A program made the position numbers and the translations under genes. Below the pieces are notes generated by a model that was not told where the DNA came from, ran no database searches, and saw only the letters and a list, made by a program, of their open reading frames with translations. Below are positions 41,901-50,001 of a stretch of DNA of 64,000 nucleotides, in pieces. Numbering within the stretch: the stretch's first letter is position 1; each line of letters opens with the position of its first letter. Source of the stretch: Clostridia bacterium (lineage in GTDB: Bacteria; Bacillota; Clostridia; Lachnospirales; Lachnospiraceae); assembly GCA_910576325.1 (NCBI GenBank), contig CAJTIM010000003.1:124001-188000 (forward strand). Reading direction: 5' to 3'.

Positions 41901-44900
41901 TCAGTCCTCTTTTTTCTTCTTCCCCTTAATCCCAAGGAATCCCAGAACGCCCGCACCGATGGCGAATGCCGCCGCAAGGCTCACCCAGAGGGCGGGGTTG
42001 AAGTCATCGCCCGTTTTCGGGGTGTCCCGCAGCTCGTTGTGCATCTGGACGATGGTGGTCGCCCCTGTCTGTACAGTAGCCTGCTTGTCGGCGGGCAGGA
42101 TATAGCCTGCGGATGCCTTGTCGCTCACCTCGGAAACGGTGTATTCGCCAATCCGCAAGCCCTCGATGGAGATTTCGCCGTTCCTGTCGGTCTTAAAGGT
42201 CTGGTCGTAGTTCACGCCCGTGATGCGGAACGAGAAGCCCTCCACCTTGCCGTCCGAGGATGTCTTGACGATTTTGAGGTTTCCTTTCTGGGCTTCGTTC
42301 CAGAATCCCTTGCCTGCTTCGTTCTCCACGGTGTAGGTCTTTCCGTTTTCCTCAATGGATACGGGGTAGACATTTTCATCAAGGATATATCCAGTCGGGG
42401 CGGTCTTTTCACGGACAAGGTACTTGCCGTAGCGGAGTTCTTTCATCTGGTAGACGCCGCCCTCCATCTCGGTCATTGTGCCGAGCAGCGCATCGTCCTT
42501 ATCCAGTTTGCCGTCACCGTTGGTATCGGAGTAGACCTCGAACACCGCCCCCGTGAGCTTGTTGTCGGGGTAGTCCTTATCCACTTTTGTGAGGGAGATG
42601 CTGCCACAGATGAAGTAGTTCACAAGGGAGATTTCTACAATCTCGTCCACTTCGCTGATTGTGACGGCGATTTCTTCCTCGGAGAGTACATATCCTTTCG
42701 GGCTTTCGATTTCACGGATTACCCATGTGCCGTAAGGGACTTTTGCAAAAGAAAAACTACCGTCCTCTGCGGATACGGTAGTCGCAATGGCTGTCTCCTT
42801 GGTAAATTCGGTTGTGCCAGTCTTGAAGATGCCGATGGTTGCACCGCCCAGAGCCTTTCCGTCCTCGTCCGATTTCTTCCCACTGACAGAGCCGTAGATG
42901 AGCTTGTTCTCAATGGCGTTGCCCTCGTTTGCGGAGATGTGGACGAGTGCCGTATCCTGCCCTGCATACGCAAAGACAACGGGGTACTTGGTATTGCTTG
43001 TAAGATAGGCGGCGTTGGTGCTGATTTCCTGCACATAGTAGTTGCCAAGGGGCAGGTCGATAACCGACTTCCCGTGACCGTTCCCGTCAAGGGAAAGCAC
43101 TTCAAGCAGGCTGTCGGCGGGGATTTCCGTGCCGTCTGCGGCGGTCAGCTCCTCCGCCGTGTAGAGACCGAAGCTCACGTCTCGGATTTCACCGTTCATC
43201 CCCACGCCGTAGGATTCATCTGTCTCAAGGCTCTTTACAAGGTCAATCTCCACACGCTGACGCTCGTTGTAGAAGTCCGTGGCAGTTTCGGTGACGGCGA
43301 TTTCCTGCCCTGCGTAGACAAGCTCAACGGAGTGTACCTCGCTATTCAATACCATGCCAAACGGGGCGGTGACTTCCTTTACTTCGTATTTCCCAAGGTA
43401 AATCTCCTTGGACTTCGCCGTGCCGTCCGCACCTGTGGTAACGGTGTCAACCACTTCGCCCTTGGACGCTCGGAGAGTGCCGTCCAAAGTGTAAATGTCC
43501 TCGGCGGCGGTAATCTCATAGACCGCACCCTCCAGACCTGCCACGGAGAAAATCGGCTGGTACAGCCCCTTTGTGCCAGATACGGTGGTGAATACCTCGC
43601 CAGACTTCCCTACGGTGATTGTGCCTTTCTGTGCGGTGTTGGAGCGTACCACCTCGATGACGGTGATGCCGCTTTCTTCCTCGGAGTTCTCCTGCACCAC
43701 GTCAAAATAGACTGGCTCGGAGTTTAGGACATAGCCATACGGAGCCTGCACTTCCACAAGGGAATAGCCCGTGCCGTATTCCAAAGTCTGGGGCGTGATG
43801 AGGTCTCCGTCCGCCGTGGTGTAAAAGGTGTCGATGGTGGTCACTTCGGGGTAGGTGAATGTCATGGTGACAAGCTCACCGTTGGGGTCGTAAATCTGGA
43901 AACCCACGCCTGCATAGGGGATGGTGTTGCCCGTCTCCGCATCTTTCTTCACCACCTTGATATAGCTCTCAAAGTTGGCGTTGTTGATAAGGTAGCGGTA
44001 GGTGTTGCTGTTTTTGCTGATAAATACGTCAAAGGGTTTCATCAGCTCACGCCCCTCCCACCCAGAGGTCTGCTCCACGGTGTAGATGCCGTAGGGCATG
44101 TCCTTGGTCTGGGCGAAGCCGTTCTCATCGCAGGTGAGGATGTCACGCTCGGTTTCCCTTGCGGCTTCATAGCTGCCTGCGGATTTGAGGTAGACTTCAA
44201 AAACTGCTCCCGTTTCGGGTGTTTCAATCTGGGTCTCGCCGTTGTCGGTGTGCTTGATGATGGCGATGTTCCCCTTGATGACCTGCTCGTTCACATCATT
44301 CTTGGCAGAATTGTATTCCACGGTATAAAGCTCGGCTTCTGCGCCTACATGGTGGATGATTCCGTCCAGAAGATAGCCCTCGGACGGGGAAATCTCACGG
44401 ATGCTCCAGTCATTGCCGCAGACATAATACTTGGTGGTGAACTGCCCGTTTTCATCGGTGGTGTAAGTGTCAATCAGTTCCTCGCCCTTATAGATGCCGT
44501 AGACCGCACCTGCAAGGGAAGCGTCCCCCTGCGGCGTTCCCGTCTCCACGTCCGTCTTTGCCACGGTGACGTTGAACTTCTTCAGCACGTTCACGAAGCT
44601 GCGGCTCGTGACCTTTTTCCATTCAATCGGGGCGGTCTGGGTCGCAGGCACAACGTATCGGATGGCGGTATCCACTTCCTCCAGTACATAGGGGGTGTCG
44701 CCGCTGATAAGCACGTTCTCAAACCTTGCCACGCCGTCTGCATTGGTGACGGCATACTCGTCCACGGGGAGACCGCTTAGGGACGTGCCGAAAAGGTGGA
44801 ACTTCATGCCCTCCACGATGCCGTCCTCGGAAGTCTTTACCACCTCCAGACTGCCACGCTTCAAGACGTTGTTGAAGTTCACGGTGGTCGTCCTGCCGCC

Positions 44901-46043
44901 GATGAGGGTCACGGTCTGGGTCTGCTGCGGCTCGTAGCGGTCAATGCTCTGCTCGGTGATGGTGTAGGTGGCGGGGAACAAGCCCTCCACGGTGAGGTTC
45001 CCCTCTGCGTCCGTCTTTACGGTCTTGTCGAAGCCGTCACCCTTGATGTGGAAAGAGATGCCCGAAACAACGCCGTCCTCGGAAGTCTTTTTGAGGGCAA
45101 TCGTGCCGGTGGGGGTCTCGATGTTGAGATACGCCCTCACGCCGCCCACATTCTCCACGCCAGTCACCACGTCCTGTAAATTCGGGTCGCCGTAGGCAAT
45201 CATCTTCGCTCCGCTGTCCACCGTGGGTACGCCGTCCTTGGTGGCGGTGATGCGTACCGTGCCGCCGATGGCTCTGGCGGAGCTGATGGTCAGCGTGTTC
45301 CCAGACCTTGTGACGCTCACGTTGGCATCGGAGCTTGAAAAGCTGAAATCGGAGAGTACGCCGTTGCTGTCGTTGAGGGTGAGGGAATATTTCCCATCCT
45401 TGTAGGCAAGCTCCCTCGTGATGTCATTCTCACCGCCCGACATAAAACTGGGGATGGTGTTGTGGTTCGCCATGAGGGACACAATCTGGTCGTAGGCAGC
45501 CCTCGCCCCGTCATTGGCATAGTTGGAGCCGAAGTGCAGGCTGTAGATGGTGTTGCTCGTCTGGCGGTAGGAGCCATTGGATTCACGGCATCCTGTGACG
45601 AACTCCCACACAAGGGTCTGGGTGGCGAGCCATTTCTCGTCATCGCTCCCCGTGAGGTTATGGCGGTTGCCCTGGTATCCGTAGAGCAGGGCAAGCCCCA
45701 CGGCTTTCCTTTGGCTGTCCGAGAGGGCGTTCCATGCGTCCGAGGAAGCACGTCTTAGGGTGTTTCCTGTCTTTAGCGGTACGCCGGGCTGGATGCAGAA
45801 CGCCGTCTCGCCGTCCACGGACATGCGGTACTTGTACTTGCCCGTGCCGCCTGCGGTGTATCCGTTAATGTCGGCACTGGAATTGTACCGCATGGCGTTC
45901 CCGCCGCTGTCATAGGTCATGGAAAAGGAAATCGTGCCGATGTCGCCTGCCGCAAACGCCGTGGTTGCGGGCAGCATCGAAAGCACCGTGACCGCAGCCA
46001 TGACAAAAGCCGCAGCCTTTCTGAAAAATTTAGGGATTCTCAT
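41901..46043 (-). CDS. Thioester-domain, Cna-B repeat surface adhesin
   Basis: A 1380-residue cell-wall protein. Signal peptide at residues 8-32 (AAAFVMAAVTVLSMLPATTAFA). A thioester domain follows: Cys in FCIQPG near residue 82 and TQTLVWEF with the paired Gln near 141, which can bond covalently to host surfaces. About ten Cna-B/SpaA-type domains come next, with repeated GYxL, KT(S/D)EDG and E-box-like (YxLxExxxP) motifs that form isopeptide bonds. Then TPKTGDD, a hydrophobic segment and a KKKKED tail (sorting signal near 1341). Probably anchored by the sortase at 1394 and used in donor-recipient or host attachment. Confidence 0.93.
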   Translation of the reverse strand: MRIPKFFRKAAAFVMAAVTVLSMLPATTAFAAGDIGTISFSMTYDSGGNAMRYNSSADINGYTAGGTGKYKYRMSVDGETAFCIQPGVPLKTGNTLRRASSDAWNALSDSQRKAVGLALLYGYQGNRHNLTGSDDEKWLATQTLVWEFVTGCRESNGSYRQTSNTIYSLHFGSNYANDGARAAYDQIVSLMANHNTIPSFMSGGENDITRELAYKDGKYSLTLNDSNGVLSDFSFSSSDANVSVTRSGNTLTISSARAIGGTVRITATKDGVPTVDSGAKMIAYGDPNLQDVVTGVENVGGVRAYLNIETPTGTIALKKTSEDGVVSGISFHIKGDGFDKTVKTDAEGNLTVEGLFPATYTITEQSIDRYEPQQTQTVTLIGGRTTTVNFNNVLKRGSLEVVKTSEDGIVEGMKFHLFGTSLSGLPVDEYAVTNADGVARFENVLISGDTPYVLEEVDTAIRYVVPATQTAPIEWKKVTSRSFVNVLKKFNVTVAKTDVETGTPQGDASLAGAVYGIYKGEELIDTYTTDENGQFTTKYYVCGNDWSIREISPSEGYLLDGIIHHVGAEAELYTVEYNSAKNDVNEQVIKGNIAIIKHTDNGETQIETPETGAVFEVYLKSAGSYEAARETERDILTCDENGFAQTKDMPYGIYTVEQTSGWEGRELMKPFDVFISKNSNTYRYLINNANFESYIKVVKKDAETGNTIPYAGVGFQIYDPNGELVTMTFTYPEVTTIDTFYTTADGDLITPQTLEYGTGYSLVEVQAPYGYVLNSEPVYFDVVQENSEEESGITVIEVVRSNTAQKGTITVGKSGEVFTTVSGTKGLYQPIFSVAGLEGAVYEITAAEDIYTLDGTLRASKGEVVDTVTTGADGTAKSKEIYLGKYEVKEVTAPFGMVLNSEVHSVELVYAGQEIAVTETATDFYNERQRVEIDLVKSLETDESYGVGMNGEIRDVSFGLYTAEELTAADGTEIPADSLLEVLSLDGNGHGKSVIDLPLGNYYVQEISTNAAYLTSNTKYPVVFAYAGQDTALVHISANEGNAIENKLIYGSVSGKKSDEDGKALGGATIGIFKTGTTEFTKETAIATTVSAEDGSFSFAKVPYGTWVIREIESPKGYVLSEEEIAVTISEVDEIVEISLVNYFICGSISLTKVDKDYPDNKLTGAVFEVYSDTNGDGKLDKDDALLGTMTEMEGGVYQMKELRYGKYLVREKTAPTGYILDENVYPVSIEENGKTYTVENEAGKGFWNEAQKGNLKIVKTSSDGKVEGFSFRITGVNYDQTFKTDRNGEISIEGLRIGEYTVSEVSDKASAGYILPADKQATVQTGATTIVQMHNELRDTPKTGDDFNPALWVSLAAAFAIGAGVLGFLGIKGKKKKED

Positions 46044-46086
46044 AGTTACCTCCTGTAATCTGGATTGTTGTTTGCCAGACTGAACG

Positions 46087-46113
46087 AAAAAAAGCTGCCC
46101 GACTGGACAGCTT
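46087..46113 (-). terminator. Terminator between parB and adhesin gene
   Basis: AGCTGTCC/GGGCAGCT stem (46093-46112) followed by TTTTTTTCG on the minus strand. Separates the partition genes from the adhesin gene, which probably has its own control. Confidence 0.75.
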
Positions 46114-46243
46114 ACATAAATCTCTTTTCTCGGATAGTCTTGGCAGTATCAAGGGGGAGAGGTGTGGAGAGGGGGAAAGAGGAAATGTGGCTATCCACCC
46201 ATGCCGCAAAAGGGCAGACTTCACCCTCGGTGTGCGGATTATC

Positions 46244-47179
46244 CTACCTTTCCCTGTCTTTGCTCCGCTGCAAGTGGCGGTTGTAGAACTCCAACGCCTT
46301 GACAACGAAGTCCGTTTCCTGCCCTCTGGGGATGGACTTGGGGATGAGCTTGGTTATCCTCTCGTCCTTGAAAGCGGGCTTTTCTTTCTGGTTGGGCTTT
46401 TCCTCCTGCATGATGCTCTGGATAACCTCGTTGGTGAGCTTGCCGTCCTGCATGAACTTTTTCATCTTGATAGCCTGTGCAAGAGAGGGCGTGGCATCGT
46501 TGTACTCCATCGCTTCAAGCAGGGTGTACTGCTGTCCCTCGGTGAGATAGGATAATTCCACCGCAGGGCGGAAAGCAATCTGGCGTTCATCTACCATTTG
46601 CAGGATTTCGGGGACAAGCTCGGTTAGGCAAATATAGCGGCGGATTTGCTCACGGCTCTCGCCTACTTTGTCGGCAAGTTCCTCATTAGACCTCGACTTC
46701 GACACCACTGGTGTCGAAGTTAAATCACTCCGTTGTCCCTGCCTGTTCATGGCTTCAAGCCGCATCTTGTACGCAAAGGCTTTCTCGCTCGGCAGGATGG
46801 TGGTTCTCTGGAGATTGCTCTCCACCATGACGATAATCGCCTCGTCACGGGTAAGCTCCTTGACCTCGCATTTCAGCGTTTCAAGCCCTGCAAGCTCGCA
46901 AGCCTTTTTCCGCCTGTGACCGCTGATAAGCTCATACCGCCCATCCTCTTTCAGACGGACAGTAGCAGGTGTCATTACGCCGCTTCGCTTGATGCTGTCA
47001 ACAAGCTGCTCCATGTCCTCGTCCATTAAGACCTTGAACGGATGGTCTGGAAACTCGTCAATCTCCGCAAGGGGAATGTCCCTTATCTTGCTGAGTGCCG
47101 CTTCTGCACGGCTTTCATCCGTTTCAAAGATGTCATCGTATGCGGTCAGCTCGATTCCTGTTCTTTTGCCTTTCGCCAA
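46244..47179 (-). CDS. parB: ParB-like partition protein of the ICE
   Basis: A 311-residue protein. The ParB N-terminal domain has DHPFKVLMDEDMEQLVDSIKRSG and YELISGHRRKKACELAG (nucleotide patch) in the first 100 residues; a helix-turn-helix with NEELADKVGESREQIRRYICL follows. The start chosen is a TTG at 47179, nine bases after AAAGGAGG, inside the end of parA; an ATG at 47209 would place that ribosome site inside the gene. It resembles the IME ParB at 20471 in length and order. With ParA it should stabilise the excised ICE. Confidence 0.9.
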   Translation of the reverse strand: MAKGKRTGIELTAYDDIFETDESRAEAALSKIRDIPLAEIDEFPDHPFKVLMDEDMEQLVDSIKRSGVMTPATVRLKEDGRYELISGHRRKKACELAGLETLKCEVKELTRDEAIIVMVESNLQRTTILPSEKAFAYKMRLEAMNRQGQRSDLTSTPVVSKSRSNEELADKVGESREQIRRYICLTELVPEILQMVDERQIAFRPAVELSYLTEGQQYTLLEAMEYNDATPSLAQAIKMKKFMQDGKLTNEVIQSIMQEEKPNQKEKPAFKDERITKLIPKSIPRGQETDFVVKALEFYNRHLQRSKDRER

Positions 47180-47960
47180 GCTCTGCCACCTCCTTTCCGA
47201 ACTGCTCATAAGCTGCGGCTACCTTGCCGCCTTTGTCATAGGCAAAAATGCTTTTCCCCTCTGCGGTGGCTTCCACGGCACGGATGGAATGGGGTATCTG
47301 GGTATCGAATATCTTGATTTTCTGCCCATAGGCACTCCTTACCGTGGCGGTGATTTCCTTTGAGATGTTCGTGCGGGGCATTACCATCGTCATAAGGATG
47401 CCGTCAATCCGCAGAGGGGGATTGATTTGCCGTCTGACTTTCGACACGGAGCGAAGCAACAGCTCTAAGCCTTTGGCAGAGAGGAAATGGGGCTGTGTGG
47501 GGATAACCACGCTGTCAGCCGCCGCCAGTGCGTTGATGGTGAGCATACCAAGGCTCGGCATACAGTCCACGAGTACATAGTCGTAGTTCTTCCTGACCTC
47601 GCTTATGCAGGTTTTCAGCACACTTTCACGGCTTATGGCGTTAATCAGCCGTACTTCCAAACCCGACAGCTCGATGTTGGACGGCAGCAGGTCAACGCCC
47701 TCATTATGGTGCAGGATGCCTTGGGCGACATCAACGGATTTATCATCTATGATGTCCTGCATGATGGTGGAGAGAGTGACCTGCAAATCGTCTGGTCTGT
47801 GGTAGCCGAGGGACATGGTTAGGTTCGCCTGTGCATCGGCATCAATGAGCAGGACTTTCTTTCCCTGCTGTGCCAGAGTTACGCCCAGATTCACCGCCGT
47901 GGTGGTCTTGCCGACACCGCCTTTCTGGTTGGTTAAAGCAATCACTTTGCAATTTGACAT
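47133..47960 (-). CDS. parA: ParA-like partition ATPase of the ICE
   Basis: A 275-residue Walker-type ATPase. Starts MSNCKVIALTNQKGGVGKTT at 47960 behind AAAGGAGGACGCACCCT; deviant Walker A KGGVGKTT at residues 13-20, Walker A' DADAQANLT near 43, and Walker B YVLVDCMPSLG near 122. First gene of the partition operon, overlapping parB by 47 bases. Just upstream is leader hairpin copy B and, before it, a strong terminator. Confidence 0.95.
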   Translation of the reverse strand: MSNCKVIALTNQKGGVGKTTTAVNLGVTLAQQGKKVLLIDADAQANLTMSLGYHRPDDLQVTLSTIMQDIIDDKSVDVAQGILHHNEGVDLLPSNIELSGLEVRLINAISRESVLKTCISEVRKNYDYVLVDCMPSLGMLTINALAAADSVVIPTQPHFLSAKGLELLLRSVSKVRRQINPPLRIDGILMTMVMPRTNISKEITATVRSAYGQKIKIFDTQIPHSIRAVEATAEGKSIFAYDKGGKVAAAYEQFGKEVAELGERQKNRNRADRIR

Positions 47961-47980
47961 AGGGTGCGTCCTCCTTTCGC

Positions 47981-48015
47981 ATAGATTTAGCCGCTTTGTC
48001 AAGGCGGCTATGTAA
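47981..48015 (-). promoter_or_regulatory. Leader hairpin, copy B
   Basis: Minus strand TTACATAGCCGC, loop CTTGACAAA, GCGGCTAAATCTAT, then AAAGGAGG of parA. Stem TAGCCGC/GCGGCTA of 7 pairs. The flanks TTACATA and AAATCTAT are those of copies A and C. Confidence 0.6.
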
Positions 48016-48038
48016 CTGTACCAGAGGACGCAGGACGC

Positions 48039-48081
48039 AAAAAAGCCGCTTACTCTTAAAATCCATAAGAATAAGCGGCTT
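48039..48081 (-). terminator. Strong intrinsic terminator before parA
   Basis: A 17-bp stem AAGCCGCTTATTCTTA/TTAAGAGTAAGCGGCTT with one mismatch and TTTTTT after it on the minus strand. It lies between the 60-residue protein gene at 48096 and the leader hairpin, so parA needs its own start of transcription or readthrough. Confidence 0.85.
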
Positions 48082-48095
48082 CATGGTGATGTGCC

Positions 48096-48275
48096 TTAGA
48101 CATATTCGATTTTCACTTTCTTTATCGGGGCGTTGGCTACATTAAAGATAATCTCGTCAACGCAGTCCCCATATCTGCCCTGCTGTATGAGCTGGTTTTT
48201 TAGCTCCACAAGGCTATGTAAAAGTAATGTTCTCTCCCTGCTGTCTACATATAGATGGGTTTTCTTTTCCCTCAT
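48096..48275 (-). CDS. Small ICE protein, paralogue of the gene at 9877
   Basis: A 59-residue protein MREKKTHLYVDSRERTLLLH; start at 48275 with GGACGGTGGACGGT upstream. It aligns with the protein at 9877 along its whole length (LVELKNQL versus LNTLRNQQ; DCVDEIIFNVANA versus DPVDELIETVATA; KKVKIEYV versus KKVKVAPC). First gene of the ICE from its left end. Function unknown. Confidence 0.68.
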   Translation of the reverse strand: MREKKTHLYVDSRERTLLLHSLVELKNQLIQQGRYGDCVDEIIFNVANAPIKKVKIEYV

Positions 48276-48381
48276 ACCGTCCACCGTCCTTTCTTGGCTT
48301 CATTATACCGTTATGGGGGAGTTCGGTCAAAACTGTAACTTTGCATTTCTTGGTATTTTATCGTATCAAGGCTCATTCCCC

Positions 48382-48403
48382 AGTAGTAAATAAGTAGTAA
48401 ATA
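48382..48403 (+). repeat. ICE left-end tandem repeat AGTAGTAAATA x2
   Basis: Two perfect adjacent 11-base copies. The complementary form (TTTACTACTTTTTTACTAC) follows the decayed integrase at 53972. These repeats are like the arm sites near the ends of Tn916/Tn1549-type elements, to which the integrase N-terminal domain binds. Confidence 0.75.
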
Positions 48404-48470
48404 GGGGTTGCAATCCTCAAGAAATGCGGGGAAATGCTTTGTTTTGCAGGGATAGTTGCTCATTTACTTG
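48404..48470. other. Left end of the outer ICE and junction with target gene
   Basis: Non-coding end sequence runs from the tandem repeat to about 48450; from about 48468 the DNA codes for the receiver domain of a response regulator that lacks its first 80 or so residues. The target next to the junction, TTTTTACATCAAAAAA (48473-48488), is the kind of T-rich/A-rich site preferred by Tn916-type integrases. The exact end cannot be fixed without the other junction. Confidence 0.65.
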
Positions 48471-48935
48471 ATTTTTACATCAAAAAATGACAGTGCTTCA
48501 AAAGTGCGTGGCTTGCGGGCGGGAGCCGATGATTATTTAACAAAACCTTTTGATATGGACGAGCTGGTTGCCCGTATTGTTTCATTGATTAGACGCTATA
48601 CCCGCTTCAACCAAAAAGACGGACAGACACAGAAATTTGAGTTTGACGGGTTGACGATTGATTTTAATAGCCGTTCCATTATCACAATAAATGGAGAATA
48701 TGAACTTCCCCCGAAAGAATTTGATCTTCTTCTGTTCCTTGCTAAAAATCAAGGAAAAATACTAACAAAACAGCAAATATATGAAAAGGTATGGGGCGAG
48801 GAATATGTGTATGATGATAGTAATATTATGGCAATCATTAGCCGTTTACGGAAAAAAATAGAAGAAATTCCCGGAAGCCCTAAATATATACAGACGGTAA
48901 AAGGGATTGGCTACCGTTTCAGTAAGGAGGTATGA
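48456..48935 (+). pseudogene. Response regulator cut at its 5' end by the ICE
   Basis: A 159-residue frame that begins in the receiver domain (LIFTSKNDSASKVRGLRAGADDYLTKPF). The acidic pair and the phospho-acceptor Asp are missing; the winged helix (LPPKEFDLLLFLAKNQGKILTKQQIYEKVWGEEYVYDDSNIMAI, VKGIGYRF) is whole. By comparison with the regulator at 30644, about 80 N-terminal residues are lost; they should lie on the far side of the ICE, left of base 1. A TTG at 48456 could start a short form, but no ribosome site is visible. Confidence 0.88.
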
Positions 48936-48938
48936 CCG

Positions 48939-49862
48939 TTGTATACAGAAGCTATCATTGTGATTGAGATAGTGATTGTCCTTTTATCTGTTTGCGGTTC
49001 TGCGCTGACCGTCCGGCGTGTAAAAAAGCAGATTTCGGAAATATCTGACGCTTTGGAAGATATAAAAAATGGGAATGGAAACAGGCGTATTTTAGCAGAA
49101 ACACATGAGTTTGTTGCCCCTCTTGCATATGCAATCAACGATATTATCCTGTCTTATGAAAAAAGGCTTTCTGCCTGTCACCAGACGGACGAAACAAACA
49201 GGCAGCTTATGACGAGCCTCTCCCATGATGTAAGGACACCGCTTACCACACTGATTGGGTATTTGGATGCTGCACACAAAGGGATTGTTGACGGAAAAGA
49301 ACGTGATGAATATATAGAAACTGCCCGCCGGAAAGCGCATGACTTGAAAGAATATATAGACGTGCTTTTTGATTGGTTTAGGTTAGGTTCTAATGAATTT
49401 TCCATGAACATAGCGGAGATTGATTTAACAGAGCTGACACGCAATATACTAATTGACTGGATACCGATATTTGAAGATACACAGGTAGATTTCACGATTG
49501 ACATTCCAGAACAGCCTTTCCGAGTGCAGATTGACCCGGACGGATATATGCGGATATTAAACAACCTGATACAAAATGTAATCTCCCATAGCCATGCAGA
49601 TAAAATTGAAATCGCTTTATCGGAACAGAACAGGAATATAAAAATTCTCCTGTCTGATAATGGAATAGGGATTGGCAAGGAGGACTTAAAGCATATTTTT
49701 GATCGTCTGTATAAATGCGATAAAGGGCGATCTGAAAAAGGCAGCGGTCTTGGTCTGTCTATCGTACATGAGCTTGTTGAAAAATTAAACGGAACAATAA
49801 CGGCAGACAGCACACCGGGAAAAGGAACAATTTTCACCCTGTTTTTCCCTTTGATAGACTAA
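48939..49862 (+). CDS. Sensor histidine kinase (LanK-like), second module
   Basis: A 307-residue kinase of the same length as that at 29719. One membrane helix (residues 3-22), linker ALEDIKNGNGNRRILAE, phospho-acceptor LSHDVRTPLTTLIGYLDA, and N/G boxes NNLIQNVISHSH, DNGIGIG, GSGLGLSIVHELVEKL. TTG start at 48939, eight bases after AAGGAGG that also overlaps the regulator's stop. Its natural partner regulator is broken, so it may now signal to the IME regulator at 30644, if at all. Confidence 0.92.
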   Translation: MYTEAIIVIEIVIVLLSVCGSALTVRRVKKQISEISDALEDIKNGNGNRRILAETHEFVAPLAYAINDIILSYEKRLSACHQTDETNRQLMTSLSHDVRTPLTTLIGYLDAAHKGIVDGKERDEYIETARRKAHDLKEYIDVLFDWFRLGSNEFSMNIAEIDLTELTRNILIDWIPIFEDTQVDFTIDIPEQPFRVQIDPDGYMRILNNLIQNVISHSHADKIEIALSEQNRNIKILLSDNGIGIGKEDLKHIFDRLYKCDKGRSEKGSGLGLSIVHELVEKLNGTITADSTPGKGTIFTLFFPLID

Positions 49863-49922
49863 TCAGCTCCCGCTCCTTATGGCGGGAGTAATTATTTGTA
49901 AATATCTTCCTTTTCCAAATTG

Positions 49923-49975
49923 CAAGGTTAATGCAAGATTGGTGCAAGGTTAATGCAAGGTTGGCGTGGTAGAAT
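49923..49975 (+). promoter_or_regulatory. Operator-promoter of the second ABC operon: four CAAGGTT-type repeats
   Basis: Repeats start at 49923, 49934 (CAAGATT), 49945 and 49956, 11 bases apart; TAGAAT lies at 49970-49975, 14 bases after the start of the last repeat. The element at 29643 has the same repeat, step and distance. Most likely bound by the OmpR-type regulator. Confidence 0.88.
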
Positions 49976-50001
49976 GGCAGACATGAAAAGGAGGTTTCGC
50001 A

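Larger units (their letters stand above)
1..48450 (-). mobile_element. Tn1549/CTn-type integrative conjugative element, partial
   Basis: An almost unbroken minus-strand series of conjugation genes: ParA, ParB, adhesin, methylase-helicase, TOPRIM protein, MobC, relaxase, PcfB, VirD4, Maff2, TrbL, PrgI, VirB4, methylase, sortase, CD1108-type protein. This order is the known backbone of Tn1549 and the C. difficile CTn elements. The right-hand boundary is placed near 48450, where non-coding end sequence with an 11-bp tandem repeat gives way to a response regulator whose first half is missing. The integrase end would lie left of base 1. The boundary is uncertain by about 20 bases. GC is high in the backbone and drops sharply in the inserted cargo at 15126-16500 and 25900-31400. 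Confidence 0.85.

Noticed and set aside
41682..43727. A 681-codon plus-strand frame opposite the adhesin gene
   Set aside because: It mirrors the codon pattern of the Cna-B repeats; the minus-strand protein has a signal peptide, domains and sorting signal, so this is a shadow.
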